Positions 33,964 through 34,872 of a stretch of DNA of 34,872 bases are shown here, piece by piece. The translations under genes were made by a program, and so were the position numbers. This DNA comes from a virus: the IMG/VR virus record IMGVR_UViG_3300046836_000226, positions 1-34,872 of that record; one strand, written 5' to 3'. The notes under the pieces are model-generated. The model saw only the letters and a list, made by a program, of their open reading frames with translations. It was not told where the DNA came from and did no database searches. Each line of letters opens with the position of its first letter. The stretch's first letter is position 1.

Positions 33964-33975
33964 GGGTCTGACATT
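33964..33975 (-). repeat. 12-base element AATGTCAGACCC, copy 2
   Basis: It overlaps the stop codon of the nuclease gene and matches 30707-30718 exactly. A TGATAGGGT sequence lies about 12 bases downstream on the - strand and could serve as a -10 region for the Sak4-like gene; this is uncertain. Confidence 0.3.
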
Positions 33976-34872
33976 ACTGCTTGGCGAGCATCTGCCGGAC
34001 TTCCGCCAGCGGGTCGCGCTCGTAGTAGCTGTAGGGGTCTTCCTGCCGGAAATGACCGGAACGTACCAATGATCCCACCCAGTCAGACCCGTCATCCATC
34101 AGCGGGCAGAGCTGCACGAACGGGCACCGCCAGCTACAGTCCGTCTCGATCGGCGTGGGGGCCAGGTGCAGGAGCTGGTAGTGGTTGAGCAGCGTCAGGT
34201 CAGCCTTGCCGCCGTTCTCGGCGTAGATCCAGTCCAGGTGCCGCCGGGTCTCCATGATCTGCTGGGCCAGCCCGGTGACCTTCAGCAGCGTGGACCCGAT
34301 GTTGACCTCGGTGTACCGGAACGGGTCACGCTGGTAGTAGGGCGGCTTGGACCGGTCGGTGCGCTTGACCCGGCGCAGCGTGTTGACCATGCCGCCGAGC
34401 ACGCGCGGCCCGCCCGGCTTGCCGCTGGCCAGCTTCTGGATCAGCGAGTAGAACCGGAACTGCGGGCTGAGCGCCAGGATCTCGTGCCGCTCGAACGAGG
34501 CGGCGGTCTTGTCATCCACGAAGCTCAGCAGGCCGGTCTGCTCATCGAGGATCACCCGGTCCAGCTTGGCGCGCAGGTCCACGCCCTCCACGCCGGGCAG
34601 CGGCACGGTCACCGCCGCCTCGGTGGCGATCACGGCCAGGCCCGCGTCCGCGCCGGTCGCGGCTGTCCACTCGATGTAGCCCTCGACCATGGCGCTGGCC
34701 AGGTCGCGCTCCTTGATCAGCTCGGCCTCATTGTCGGGGAACTGCTCCAGCGCGATCTTGTACAGCAGGTGCAGCACCGTCAGCGGGTCCAGGCCGTAGC
34801 CGTACATGCCCTCCAGCGCCGCGTGGATGCGGATGCCCAGGATGCGGCTGCCGGTCACCTCGTCAGCGTCGG
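33974..34872 (-). CDS. RecB/Cas4-type PD-(D/E)XK nuclease, partial (5' end outside window)
   Basis: The frame stays open to the window edge, so the start is outside. The visible 299 residues include ILGIRIHAALEGMYGYG (N-terminal helix with the His of RecB-like nucleases), LRAKLDRVILDEQTG and LLSFVDDKTAA (the Asp and Asp-x-Lys active site), FRFYSLIQ after ALSPQ (the QxxxY motif), and a C-terminal ETDCSWRCPFVQLCPLMDD. The three Cys match the distal part of the Cas4/AddB-like iron-sulfur site, whose first Cys would lie upstream. In phages such nucleases process DNA ends for the Sak4/SSB pair encoded next. Confidence 0.8.
   Translation of the reverse strand, partial: DADEVTGSRILGIRIHAALEGMYGYGLDPLTVLHLLYKIALEQFPDNEAELIKERDLASAMVEGYIEWTAATGADAGLAVIATEAAVTVPLPGVEGVDLRAKLDRVILDEQTGLLSFVDDKTAASFERHEILALSPQFRFYSLIQKLASGKPGGPRVLGGMVNTLRRVKRTDRSKPPYYQRDPFRYTEVNIGSTLLKVTGLAQQIMETRRHLDWIYAENGGKADLTLLNHYQLLHLAPTPIETDCSWRCPFVQLCPLMDDGSDWVGSLVRSGHFRQEDPYSYYERDPLAEVRQMLAKQ

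Overview
The window is a high-GC double-stranded DNA segment with tightly packed genes, many TGATG or ATGA stop/start overlaps, GTG starts and GGAGG-type ribosome binding sites. The gene content is that of a long-tailed phage (siphovirus) of a high-GC actinobacterium. It may be a free phage or a prophage: no host genes, integrase or attachment site are visible. The left end cuts a probable major capsid gene and the right end cuts a RecB/Cas4-type nuclease gene.

Positions 2-21670 (+ strand) form the late virion operon: capsid protein end, a run of small beta-rich or low-complexity proteins, head-tail connectors, tail terminator, tail tube, overlapping tail assembly chaperone frames, a 1234-residue tape measure protein carrying two cell-wall hydrolase domains, distal tail protein, several minor tail proteins (one with about 29 Ala/Asp-rich repeats and seven RW nonapeptides) and an 1137-residue tail fibre-like protein. 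A strong hairpin at the end separates this operon from the opposing genes.

Positions 21705-34872 (- strand, reading leftward) form the early/middle region. It starts at the right with a recombination module: PD-(D/E)XK nuclease, Sak4-like ATPase, and a probable ssDNA-binding protein with a long Gln/Pro/Gly tail. A von Willebrand A-type protein, a DUF932 protein and an HTH-like protein follow, then about 18 mostly small proteins, several with Cys pairs, including a DUF6283 protein and an HNH endonuclease. The last gene encodes a protein with a secretion signal.

The most striking feature is a bipartite intergenic element on the - strand, present six times with identical geometry: GGAATA, exactly 15 bases, then GTGTTTACACCA. 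Read as a promoter it equals GGAAT-N18-GTT, the consensus of the ECF sigma factors SigR (Streptomyces) and SigH (mycobacteria). Its second half is a dyad (GGTGT-AA-ACACC) that could also be an operator. Most copies are followed by a GC-rich hairpin, then an RBS and start codon; one copy ends 2 bases before an ATG and implies a leaderless mRNA. This suggests that the early region is split into about six transcription units under one common control.
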